Shown here: positions 1 through 8,157 of the stretch, piece by piece
Position numbering within the stretch: position 1 is the first letter of the stretch
How the letters are laid out: the number at the start of each line of letters is the position of its first letter
Origin: CAZOOK01 sp964581385
GTDB taxonomy: Bacteria; Pseudomonadota; Gammaproteobacteria; Nevskiales; Nevskiaceae
DNA: 64,000 bases
Assembly (NCBI GenBank): GCA_964581385.1
Contig: CAZOOK010000031.1
Location: 4,129-68,128, forward strand
Direction: 5' to 3'
The notes under the pieces: model-generated
What the model was told of the DNA's origin: nothing
The model's input: the letters and a program-made list of their open reading frames with translations, nothing else
Database searches by the model: none
Program-made: the position numbers and the translations under genes

Positions 1-2224
1 CAGCGGCACCGTCGGCCGGTTCCGGCGTCCGCGACGGCAGGTTCGGCTCGGCCACGGTCGGCATGAGCGGGGCCTTGCCGCCGGCCCGGATGATCGGCCC
101 TTCCGACTCGAAGAGCGCCAGCGGTCCGCCGATTGCTCCCTGCATGCGGGCGGCGCGGGTCTTGTAGCGCTGGGCGATCAATTCCGCGTTGGCGCGGGCT
201 TCCTCCGGCGGGCGACCAGCGGCGATCAACTGGTCGTTGACCGTCTTGGCGATCGCGTCGACCTGCGTCTGGATGCTGCCCGGCGCGTGGTCTGCCCTCT
301 TGGCTTGCGCTGCTAGTTCCTTTGGAAGAGTGAACTCCGCGTTTGTAGCTGCTCCCGCCGTGTTGACGTACTTTGACGCCTGTTCCGTAGGAATATCGAC
401 ATACGAAAGATCGCCTCCGTAGGCTTTGCGGAACGGCAGCGCGAGCCCCGGCAGGTCGTTGGTGAATTGCGGGTTCTGTCCCGTCTCCCCGGGCCGGTTG
501 CCGCGCCATAGACGGGTCATGCCGGCGGCTGGCGGCGGCAGGTTTCGGTTGATCTCCTCGGCGTCGCGCCGGAACTGCACAATTGGCGCTTCCTTCGGCT
601 GAGCCGCTCCCGCTTGAGGCGTAGGCGCCGCTGCCTCGCGGATGGCCTGCGTAGCGGCCTCGGTGCGGTCCAGTGCCTCGTGATCGACCGTCTCGGTGTT
701 GGCCGCGTCCGCCGCGCGCCGGTATGCCGCCGACAACTGCGGCACCATGTCGCGCATGGCAACGTCCGTTTCCATCACCTTTTGCCGCAGCGCGGTCATT
801 TCCGGGGTGTCCGCGCCTTGTCCGGTCGAAAACGCCTTCTGCCGCTCGGTCAGTTCGTTGACCTCCGCCTGGGCATCCCTGACCTGTGCGCGGAGCGCGC
901 GAGCCTCATGGCCGCCTGTGTAGCCACCACGACCGGCCACATGTTCGTCCAGACGGGCCTGCAGCCCCGCCAGCCGCTCGGTGGCCGTCTGCACCGCCTC
1001 GGCCGGTGGATTGGCCAGCGACGCCAGTTGCGAGCGCAGGGCCTCGCGCTGGGCCGACAGGGCGTCATAAGCCTGAAAGGTCTCCGGCTCCATGCGTCGG
1101 GCAACCGCGTGCACGTCCGGCTCGATCGGCTGCGGGCGGAGAAGCGCACTCTCGGTACGGGCGGCGTCCTGTGCCGTCATGGCCGATTCGGGGGACTGCG
1201 CGTGCGACCCCATGAACACGTCTTCGGTAATCCCGGCGCCCATCACCTTGGCGTCCGCGGCCTGGGCGACGGTCAGTGGTTCCTCGCCGACGGGCGCGGT
1301 CGGTGGCTTATACCCGGGGAGGTCTTCGACGCGGGTGGCGAGCGGTTCGGTCGGCACGTTCGCGCGGAATGGCTCGCCGCCAAGCCAGCGAAGGGCGTCA
1401 CCGCCGACGTGCGCAGCGGATGAACCAGCCCCGACGATTGCCTTGCCCAATCCCATCGGCTCGTTGAAGATCAGGCCGAACCCGGTCGCAATGGCGACAT
1501 GCGCCCAATCAACCGAGTTGCCGCCCTGCACCTCGTTCGCCGTCTCCATGCCGCCCATCATGGCGCCGCCGAACAGGCGTGCGGTCAGTGGGTTGGCGAC
1601 GATCTTCTGCCAGGCTGTCGCATTCTCCGGCAGCGCCTTTGCCGCCATCGAGAAACTTCCCGGACGCATGGCGAGCGCGTAGGGCACGAGGCCGCCAAGG
1701 AATGATGCGGTCGGGTGGTATTCCTGATCGAGTTGCTGCTGGCGATCGCTGACGCCGAGGGCGTCGACCCACGACTCCGGCAGTTGATGCAGGACCCAAT
1801 TCTGAACATCGGAAACTGCTCTAGCCCCTAGTATGCCGCCTGCAACGGCACCGGTGAACCCGCCGATAAGACTTCCCCACGGTCCGGCCACACTACCGAT
1901 TTCGGCACCAGTCTCTGCTCCGTAACCGGCCGCCGCCAAACTTCCGGCTCCTGGAAGGGCACCAAGCTCCATCCCGTGCACGAAGCTGGTCGGGTTGGAA
2001 GTCTGCTCCTCCGGCGTCGTCAGAATGTCCTTGAACGGGTCGGTGCCGTTATTCTTCTCGAACGCCTGCGCGGGCGTATCCTCGCCGGCCGGGCGCGCGG
2101 GAGCGCCGGTGCCGAGGAGGTCGGCAAACGGGTCCGGCCCGTCCGGTCCCGGCGGAGCGGTGGGCGCCGAAGCCTGTGCGTCGTCTGGAGGTGGCCGGCC
2201 GATGCCGGTAAAGCCGGTGGGCAT
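1..2224 (-). CDS. Giant internal virion (gp16-like) protein, N-terminal part
   Basis: The reading frame is open from ATG at 2224 to the window edge (741 codons seen, no stop). It starts with a Pro/Gly/Asp linker (IGRPPPDD...GPDGPDPFADLL), then Ala/Gly-rich hydrophobic stretches around residues 90-260 and a long helical region rich in Glu, Gln and Arg. Around residues 570-640 the pattern RLWRG...FTNDLPG...ALPF...YVDIP...EFTLP resembles ADP-ribosyltransferase-like folds found in other large phage virion proteins; that assignment is inference. The start overlaps the upstream stop (TGATG) with AAGGG about nine bases before it. Last in the late morphogenesis order, it sits where T7 gp16 sits, so an ejected internal protein is the likely role. 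The C-terminus may be the gene at the right edge of the window. Confidence 0.7.
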   Translation of the reverse strand, partial: MPTGFTGIGRPPPDDAQASAPTAPPGPDGPDPFADLLGTGAPARPAGEDTPAQAFEKNNGTDPFKDILTTPEEQTSNPTSFVHGMELGALPGAGSLAAAGYGAETGAEIGSVAGPWGSLIGGFTGAVAGGILGARAVSDVQNWVLHQLPESWVDALGVSDRQQQLDQEYHPTASFLGGLVPYALAMRPGSFSMAAKALPENATAWQKIVANPLTARLFGGAMMGGMETANEVQGGNSVDWAHVAIATGFGLIFNEPMGLGKAIVGAGSSAAHVGGDALRWLGGEPFRANVPTEPLATRVEDLPGYKPPTAPVGEEPLTVAQAADAKVMGAGITEDVFMGSHAQSPESAMTAQDAARTESALLRPQPIEPDVHAVARRMEPETFQAYDALSAQREALRSQLASLANPPAEAVQTATERLAGLQARLDEHVAGRGGYTGGHEARALRAQVRDAQAEVNELTERQKAFSTGQGADTPEMTALRQKVMETDVAMRDMVPQLSAAYRRAADAANTETVDHEALDRTEAATQAIREAAAPTPQAGAAQPKEAPIVQFRRDAEEINRNLPPPAAGMTRLWRGNRPGETGQNPQFTNDLPGLALPFRKAYGGDLSYVDIPTEQASKYVNTAGAATNAEFTLPKELAAQAKRADHAPGSIQTQVDAIAKTVNDQLIAAGRPPEEARANAELIAQRYKTRAARMQGAIGGPLALFESEGPIIRAGGKAPLMPTVAEPNLPSRTPEPADGAA

Positions 2225-2406
2225 CAGCGCCCTTTATTAGGTGGTCGTTTCAGCGGCGGACGCGGTGTTTCCAAAGGTACCACGCCGACTTGTCCCATCT
2301 CACGGATTACGACAGATCGTTTCATAAGCGCAAATAGGTCGGGCTTCGACAGCCAGCCCGGCGCGTCTGCGGGGGAAACAATGCGATGGATTAGGCGCGG
2401 GGTCAT
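2224..2406 (-). CDS. Small hypothetical protein, 60 aa
   Basis: A strong GGAGG lies just before ATG at 2406, and the stop overlaps the start of the giant virion gene. The C-terminal tail (PRPPLKRPPNKGR) resembles the tail of the 85-aa protein encoded just upstream (PKPPMKWPSNRVR), so the two may share a Pro/Lys/Arg tail. No known family was recognised. It lies in the duplicated junction between the 1162-aa virion gene and the giant virion gene. Confidence 0.55.
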   Translation of the reverse strand: MTPRLIHRIVSPADAPGWLSKPDLFALMKRSVVIREMGQVGVVPLETPRPPLKRPPNKGR

Positions 2407-2419
2407 GGCAGCCTCCTAC

Positions 2420-2677
2420 TCAGCGCACTCTATTAGACGGCCATTTCATTGGTGGTTTCGGTTCTACTGATGGGGCTAAAAATGTCACTTCTTCTGGACG
2501 AATATGCAGGGCGCCTTCCGCCAACGTTTCAAGGCGCTGCCTTTCCATTGCCCGGTACACCGCCTTTGCCACATAGTCTGCACTATTCTCCAGACCGCCG
2601 GGGTTGACGTACTCCTCCAAGCAATCCGTGCCGGCCCGCGCCATCTCACTGGTGATTTTTGTATCATTGTCTCTCAT
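2420..2677 (-). CDS. Small hypothetical protein, 85 aa
   Basis: A CGGAG ribosome site precedes ATG at 2677. The sequence looks soluble and mainly helical with no transmembrane segment, and it ends in the basic, Pro-rich tail shared with the following 60-aa protein. It is cargo between virion genes; function unknown. Confidence 0.55.
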   Translation of the reverse strand: MRDNDTKITSEMARAGTDCLEEYVNPGGLENSADYVAKAVYRAMERQRLETLAEGALHIRPEEVTFLAPSVEPKPPMKWPSNRVR

Positions 2678-2704
2678 AAGTATTACTCCGTTACACGATT
2701 AAGG

Positions 2705-2915
2705 GGTGAAATCTCCAAGCGGTCGGTTCGGATCGAATGGCGGAGCCGCTGGCGGGGGACGGGCTGGCGCGGCTGCGGGCGGCGGAGCGGCGGCGACCGG
2801 CGCGGAGGAGGTCGGCAAACGGGTCCGGCCCGTCGGGTCCCGGCGCAGTGGCCGCCGGTGGTGCCGGAGCCTCTGCTGTGTCAGTTCCCGGAGGTGGCCG
2901 ACCGATGCTTACCAT
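2705..2915 (-). pseudogene. Fused remnant of two virion gene ends
   Basis: The first part (2915 to about 2800) starts MVSIGRPPPG and contains GPDGPDPFADLL, a near copy of the start of the giant gene at 2224. The rest (about 2800 to 2705), read in another frame, ends PFDPNRPLGDFTP-stop, a near copy of the C-terminus of the 1162-aa protein (PFNPNQPLGDFTP-stop at 3754). The stretch therefore joins an N-terminal copy of one gene to a C-terminal copy of its neighbour, in different frames. A 74-aa reading frame crosses it (2691-2915) but is unlikely to be a functional protein. Confidence 0.7.
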
Positions 2916-2931
2916 CGGCGCACTCTATCGC

Positions 2932-3474
2932 TCACGGGGCCGGCGCCTGCTCTGCGGATAAGATTACATGGCGCCACGGCTGTGCCCACAAGGTTATCAA
3001 CCCAGAACCCACTGCCGCTTCGAGAATCTCTCGAACGACTTTGCGTGCGATCCTACGGTCTAGGTCCAAATTTGAGGTATCGACACCTGAACTAAGCAGG
3101 GCGTGGACGCCCGCATCAATCTGATCGTCAAAAGACTCAACCTCGCGCTTCATAATCACAAGACCATTTGGCGTCTCACGGACGCAAACCAGACCAGCGC
3201 CGATAATGAATGGCTCAAGTTCCCGACGGAGATCGCGCACGAGCGCATCTGCGCTTTCTTTTTTGTAAAAGCCGTCGAAGTAGATACGCACGAGTTCGTC
3301 GGGATCGGGCGACCTAATAGAGTAGCTCTGAACGTGGATTTTGCCTTCCATTTCGCCATTGATGTATCGGGACGGAATGGAAATCGCGGACGCCCAGCCC
3401 TCCGACGTACAACATGCGGAAGCGCGTGCCTCGTGCGCGATTTGAAAGGCTATTCCTTCGAGTGCGGTGGTCAT
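2932..3474 (-). CDS. Hypothetical protein, 180 aa
   Basis: The frame is open from 3570, but ATG at 3474 has GGAGG about nine bases upstream and avoids overlapping the preceding gene, so it is the better start. The protein is soluble and mixed alpha/beta, with a central acidic/basic helical stretch (VRDLRRELEPF) and a C-terminal domain rich in hydrophobic residues. No family was recognised. It is inserted between virion genes and flanked by copies of their ends, which marks it as cargo. Confidence 0.55.
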   Translation of the reverse strand: MTTALEGIAFQIAHEARASACCTSEGWASAISIPSRYINGEMEGKIHVQSYSIRSPDPDELVRIYFDGFYKKESADALVRDLRRELEPFIIGAGLVCVRETPNGLVIMKREVESFDDQIDAGVHALLSSGVDTSNLDLDRRIARKVVREILEAAVGSGLITLWAQPWRHVILSAEQAPAP

Positions 3475-3511
3475 GGTGGCGCTGCCTCCAATCTGATTGC
3501 TACCAAATACA

Positions 3512-3757
3512 TCACTTCGCTCGGCGCTGTCGGCGCCATAGTGCCCAGCGGACCGACCTGAGAAAGCCATGCCCGATGCGCCACTTCAATTCCTTCAGGT
3601 CACGTCCCATGCGGCTTTTGGGGACACTTACCATCACGAGGTCGCGAGCCATGCCTCCGCCATACACGATGCACCGCTTGCCGACGAAGCTATCAGCCGC
3701 TCGCTTAAAGGATTCTTCGCTAAACACGTAGTTGATCTTTGTGGCATCCTTGGTCAC
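3512..3757 (-). CDS. Small hypothetical protein, 81 aa
   Basis: GTG at 3757 overlaps the stop of the 1162-aa virion gene (GTGA), which suggests translational coupling. The protein is basic (many Arg/Lys at the C-terminus) with GKRCIVYGGG near residues 26-35. No known family was recognised; it belongs to the cargo inserted between the two large virion genes. Confidence 0.5.
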   Translation of the reverse strand: MTKDATKINYVFSEESFKRAADSFVGKRCIVYGGGMARDLVMVSVPKSRMGRDLKELKWRIGHGFLRSVRWALWRRQRRAK

Positions 3758-6700
3758 GGCGTGAAATCTCCAAGCGGCTGGTTCGGATTGAACGGCGCGG
3801 CCGGCGGTGGCGGACCTGCCGGAGTGCCCGGTGCCGGCGGTGCTGACGCGATCGGCGCAGAGGTCTGCCGCTCGTCCGGCCCTTTCTGCAATTCCTTCGG
3901 CACGCCGAGCGCGTCGAGCACGTCATCGGCCCTCAGCCCCTTTGCTTCAAAATACTTGTCAAACCAGTTGCGCACGCCGGGCGTCGGGTTAGCCACCAGC
4001 CGCTCGACGACCTGCTGCCACTTGCCGGGATCGAGCGCGGTGCCGTCTTCCTGCGGCGGCGGCGTATTCATCACCAACTTCCAGCCTTCCGGATTAACCC
4101 CGGTCGGCGGCGGAGGAGCGGTGAATGTGCTGGTGTCCTGATTGTCCTGAGCATGGATCTTCTGCAGCGCCATCTCGGTCGGCGAGCGCAATCCCTGCAT
4201 CAGCTTGTCCGTGTTTTCTTGGGTTAGAAACTGCCACGGGTCCTTGCCGGCTTTCTTCCACTGGTCGAACGCAGACTCGAACTTCGGGATGAAGCGGGCA
4301 TTGAAGATACGCTCGCCCTCCGGGTCCTTGATCGTGATCGTTCCGGTGTCGGGCTGGTTGGACAGCCGGCTCTTGGCATAGGCGATCAGCCCCATCTTGG
4401 TCGTGTTGACGGCCTGATCGTCGACGCTGCGGGTGTTCTCGCCCATGATCGTGACCAGCTTCTGCACACCGGCCAGCGTGAGATCACCGCCCGGTCCGGC
4501 CCGGTTAAGGACTGCCGCCACGTCCGAAATGCGCGAGGGGTCGCCGACGGGCGCGCTCACCTGCTTGTACGCAGACCAGAAGCCGGGGCCGAATGCCGCG
4601 GATGCTCCCGACACCGTGTTCTCGGAATGCGCCTCCGCTGCGCGAGTGAGCGATTCCTTCGTCTCCCACGTCAGCCGCGTGTCCTTGGCGATGTCGGAAA
4701 GCAGCGTCGGCCCGGCGCTCCCGCCGAGCAATTGCGTCATGTAGCCGTCCGCCGCCTTGTCGCTTTCGTTCTTGCGCTGGGTGGCGGTCGCGTCGGCGGC
4801 GACCTGCTCGGCCGCGAGTTGCTGCCGCAGCGCCTCGAAGGCGTACTGCTTGGCCTCCGGCGTGAGGTCGGACGCGGCGATATCGCGGTAGCCTTGCGCC
4901 AGTTCCGACAGGGGAGCGGGCTGTTCGGCCTGTTGCTCCGGCGTCGGCGGCGGTGGGGACAGGTCGCCGTCCGGAGCGGGCGGGGCGACACCGGTCGGTG
5001 CCGGCGCGCCTGGGACCGTGTTGTCGGTGCTCGCCACCTGCACACCGGCGCCGTTTGCGCGCAACGTGCCGCCGGACGCGACGACGGCCGCGTTCTCGCG
5101 CGACGCCGATGGCACCCGGCGCAGTCCGCCTCCGGCGTCCGTCGCGACATTGACGTCCGGGACCACCTCTCCGCCAGCGCTGATCGGGGCGCCCGACGCC
5201 GCCGCGCGCAGCCAGCCAGGCGCGTTGGACGAGGCGCCCTTGGCGCCCCACACCATGCGCGGGCCGCCCTTCACGCCGTTCGGTCCGTAGCCGACGTGGA
5301 TACCGGCTCCCATGTAGCCGGGCCCGGCACCGATGCCCGTGGCGCCCGCCGCAAATGCCGCCGTCACGAACTTCTCGACGTAGGGCAGGTCGGCCGGGTT
5401 GCGGAAGTCGAGGAGCTTGCCGTTCCTATAGAGATAGACGTCGCCGGCATTGCCGTTGTCGTGGCGCGTCGATCCGGTCCGCCGAGCGCCGGGCGTGCCC
5501 CGAGGACCCTGGCCGCCGGAATAGACCACCACCTTGACGCCAGGGTCGGTCGCCGCGGCCGCCGTGGTCAGCACCGTCGACAGGGCCGGCTGGATCGGCC
5601 GCGAGCGAATACCGGACTGGATCTGCTTGACGACCGGAGCATTGTCCTCGATCGCAGCCGGAGCCGGGTGGTTCTCTTCCTGCACTCCCTCCGGAGTGGT
5701 TGCCGGCGTCTCGACCTGATCGGGAGAGGCCAGCGTGCCGTCCGGGTTGGTCGCCAAGCCCGGGGCGGAGGCATCGCCGATGGGCATTCCGGTCTTCGGG
5801 TCCGTCGGAACACCTGGATATAAGGGCTTGTGGGTTTCAGGATCGAAAAGCTGAACACCATCTTGGTTCGACGCGGATACGGCCGGAGCGCCTCGCTTCG
5901 CCACGCTCGCTGCCGGTCCGGTGCCGTCGAACTTGTGCGTCCACATGGCGGTAAACTGCGCCGCCGTCATATCCGGCGATCCGCCGTTCTGGATCACGGC
6001 CTGCCGCCCGATCAGGCTCGCCGCGGTAGCACCGGGATGGGAGAGAAGCCGCGCCGCGCCGACGCCACCCTGCTGATGGGCAAGGTAGAGCTCGGCATCG
6101 GTTGGAGGCCGCCCGAGGATCGGCGTCAGGATGCGCGCGTTATAGGCCGCATATCGCTGCACGGCCGCAGCCGCATCGGCGGGATTGTCAGGATTGCCGC
6201 CGGCACCGAAGCGCGCCCATGTGTCGGACGAGAACTGTCCCTGCCCCATGTGGCCGCTGTCGTTGGTGATCGGCCGGCCGCCGCTTTCGAGCGCGATCGT
6301 GCGGGCGACACCCTTGGTCGAGAAGCCGCCCGGGATGTCGGTGACCGCCTGGCGGATGTACGGCTGGTCGGGATTGGTCGGCGACGCCGCCGCGGCTGCC
6401 GCCTTGTCGCTGGTCCGCTTGGTCAGCCATCCCGCTGAGTACGCCGTGCCGGACTGCTTGTCGGCGCGGGTCTTCAGGTCGGCATAGAGGTTGTCGTAGT
6501 CGGTCCCGGCGATCGTGCGGTTCTTGTTGAGAATGCGTAGCGCCGTGGTCGGGTCGGTGGCGCCGATCGCCTGCACCTGCACCTTCAGCGCATCACGCTT
6601 GGCGCCGTCGACAGCGCTTTTCCACACGTCGTCTCCCGGCGTGGCGCCGGCTAGCATCGCCTGCTTGGCCGCGAAGTTGGCGGCATCTGCCGCGCCCGCC

Positions 6701-7242
6701 GCAACCACCTTCGGATTGAACGGATCGTTGGCAATCTGGTCGAATGCGTTCTTTTTTCCGGCATCGTTGACCGTGGTCGCCCAAAACGTTTGCTGGCGGT
6801 CGAGATGCTCGCCGACGCGCTCGCTGAGGTTTACCCGGTAGCGGCGCGAGAACGTGTCGAACTGAAGTTGCTCCTCGGGAGTGCCGAGACCCTTCCGGGC
6901 ATCGGCGAATATCTTGTCGAGGTTCTTCTGGTAGCCTGGCGCTGCCCGGAGCGCGGCATCGCCCTTCAGGCCGAAGAAGCCGGTATCTGGCACCATCGTG
7001 CCATCCGGACCGGGCACGGATTTGGTGGGATCGCCATAGGAGAGGTTGGTCGCAGCCGTGGTGGCGTTGTTGTAGGTGTTGTCGGCCGCCACCTGACCGA
7101 AGAATTTGCCGGCCGTCGACAGGCCCTGCCCGAACGCCTGCAGTCCTTCCGCGGCGCGCGGCTCGATGTGCTGGTAATCCTCCGGCGGCGTCGGATTTGG
7201 CGCCTCGGTCGGGACCCCCTGCCGATCCGGTACCTGGGCCAT
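3754..7242 (-). CDS. Internal virion protein with lytic transglycosylase-like and M15 peptidase-like domains, 1162 aa
   Basis: Two cell-wall domains are visible. Around residues 300-410 is a lysozyme/SLT-like fold with likely catalytic Glu319 (ALESGG), followed by GHMGQGQFSSDTW and AYNARIL. Around residues 540-660 is a peptidase M15-like zinc site: His594-x-x-Gly-x-Ala-x-Asp601 and His649 (GIHVGYG). The rest is Ala/Gln-rich and helical, and the C-terminus is a Pro-rich linker ending PLGDFTP. Length and position (after gp14-like, before the giant gene) match a T7 gp15-type internal protein that has acquired peptidoglycan-degrading domains; local wall digestion during DNA ejection is the likely role. 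The start overlaps the gp14-like stop (TGATG). Confidence 0.75.
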   Translation of the reverse strand: MAQVPDRQGVPTEAPNPTPPEDYQHIEPRAAEGLQAFGQGLSTAGKFFGQVAADNTYNNATTAATNLSYGDPTKSVPGPDGTMVPDTGFFGLKGDAALRAAPGYQKNLDKIFADARKGLGTPEEQLQFDTFSRRYRVNLSERVGEHLDRQQTFWATTVNDAGKKNAFDQIANDPFNPKVVAAGAADAANFAAKQAMLAGATPGDDVWKSAVDGAKRDALKVQVQAIGATDPTTALRILNKNRTIAGTDYDNLYADLKTRADKQSGTAYSAGWLTKRTSDKAAAAAASPTNPDQPYIRQAVTDIPGGFSTKGVARTIALESGGRPITNDSGHMGQGQFSSDTWARFGAGGNPDNPADAAAAVQRYAAYNARILTPILGRPPTDAELYLAHQQGGVGAARLLSHPGATAASLIGRQAVIQNGGSPDMTAAQFTAMWTHKFDGTGPAASVAKRGAPAVSASNQDGVQLFDPETHKPLYPGVPTDPKTGMPIGDASAPGLATNPDGTLASPDQVETPATTPEGVQEENHPAPAAIEDNAPVVKQIQSGIRSRPIQPALSTVLTTAAAATDPGVKVVVYSGGQGPRGTPGARRTGSTRHDNGNAGDVYLYRNGKLLDFRNPADLPYVEKFVTAAFAAGATGIGAGPGYMGAGIHVGYGPNGVKGGPRMVWGAKGASSNAPGWLRAAASGAPISAGGEVVPDVNVATDAGGGLRRVPSASRENAAVVASGGTLRANGAGVQVASTDNTVPGAPAPTGVAPPAPDGDLSPPPPTPEQQAEQPAPLSELAQGYRDIAASDLTPEAKQYAFEALRQQLAAEQVAADATATQRKNESDKAADGYMTQLLGGSAGPTLLSDIAKDTRLTWETKESLTRAAEAHSENTVSGASAAFGPGFWSAYKQVSAPVGDPSRISDVAAVLNRAGPGGDLTLAGVQKLVTIMGENTRSVDDQAVNTTKMGLIAYAKSRLSNQPDTGTITIKDPEGERIFNARFIPKFESAFDQWKKAGKDPWQFLTQENTDKLMQGLRSPTEMALQKIHAQDNQDTSTFTAPPPPTGVNPEGWKLVMNTPPPQEDGTALDPGKWQQVVERLVANPTPGVRNWFDKYFEAKGLRADDVLDALGVPKELQKGPDERQTSAPIASAPPAPGTPAGPPPPAAPFNPNQPLGDFTP

Positions 7243-7703
7243 CAGGCGGCCTTATTGAACTTGAAGCCGATCGAGGACGCGCTACTCAACAGGCTTCCGG
7301 CCGCGCCAAACGACGCACCGATGCGATCCTGCTCGGCCTGCGCCTTCTCGTTCACCGCGGTCGTCGTGTAGCCATAGGCTTGCAGTTCGGCGTTGTTCAT
7401 CACGGTCTCGGCGTCTAGGCGGCCGGTCTCACGGTTGCCGGTCGCAACATCCGCCGCCGATCCGGTGTTTACGTCGACCCCGTTAGCGGCAAGCCCGGCC
7501 CTGATCGTGGCACCCTCTGCAGCCGCCTTGCGGCTGGCGGTCGCTGCGGCTTCCGAACCGGCCTCGCGCGCATAGGCGGCATTCTGCTCGGCCGTCTTGG
7601 CGTTGTTCTCGGCGACCTGCGCGGCGTAATCGCCCTGCTGCTTGATGCCCGCCGCCTGCACAATGCCGCCGACGAGGCCAAGGATAGGAGCGATGAAACC
7701 CAT
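7242..7703 (-). CDS. gp14-like internal virion protein, 153 aa
   Basis: The N-terminus (MGFIAPILGLVGGIVQAAG) is a hydrophobic helix, followed by a long Ala/Gln/Glu/Asn-rich helix and a Ser/Ala C-terminal helix. Size, composition and place between the GNAT-like protein and the 1162-aa protein match T7 gp14-type core/channel proteins, which insert in the outer membrane at ejection. The identification rests on context and composition rather than a diagnostic motif. Confidence 0.65.
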   Translation of the reverse strand: MGFIAPILGLVGGIVQAAGIKQQGDYAAQVAENNAKTAEQNAAYAREAGSEAAATASRKAAAEGATIRAGLAANGVDVNTGSAADVATGNRETGRLDAETVMNNAELQAYGYTTTAVNEKAQAEQDRIGASFGAAGSLLSSASSIGFKFNKAA

Positions 7704-7704
7704 C

Positions 7705-8157
7705 TCAGGACATCCTTCGCGGCTGTTCGATCACCATGATCGCTGCCTCGGCACCGTGGATCGTGATCGTCTCTTTTACGTGGAACCCAAGGAAATAGGC
7801 AAAATCCATGGCCGTCCGGTCTGCTTTTAACACAATCGTCGCCAGATGGCGTTTCGTGCGGAGCAGTTCGTTGAGGTGGCGGAGCGCGGTCCGCGCAATC
7901 GCTATCGGGTGCGCCGCGCTGTCCTCGGTTGCCGCCAGCCACACCGATCCGTCGCTCGAGGCCAGCGGCCCGGTGACGCCCGCGATCGCCACGACCTTGC
8001 CGTCGATGACCAGCGCGCGGCTGAAGGACGACTCGTCGTAGGTGGCGCGAAGATCGCGATGCGCGTTGACCTTCATGGCGGCGAGGAGATCGCGGTATTC
8101 CGTGCGCAGCCGGCGCGCCACCTTGCCGCAATGGTGCGCCTGCCCTTCGACGATCAT
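7705..8157 (-). CDS. gp13-like internal virion protein (GNAT-like fold), 150 aa
   Basis: The sequence follows a GNAT-type acetyltransferase pattern: a central beta hairpin (ALVIDGKVVAIAGV), a region like SVWLAATEDS, then a helix and a C-terminal FLGFHVKETITIHG strand. Podovirus gp13-like internal proteins often have this fold without proven enzymatic activity. ATG at 8157 overlaps the stop of the tail gene (ATGA). Catalysis is not claimed. Confidence 0.65.
   Translation of the reverse strand: MIVEGQAHHCGKVARRLRTEYRDLLAAMKVNAHRDLRATYDESSFSRALVIDGKVVAIAGVTGPLASSDGSVWLAATEDSAAHPIAIARTALRHLNELLRTKRHLATIVLKADRTAMDFAYFLGFHVKETITIHGAEAAIMVIEQPRRMS

Noticed and set aside
4627..5823. 398-aa plus-strand open frame
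   Set aside because: Antisense shadow of the 1162-aa virion protein, whose domains are clear.
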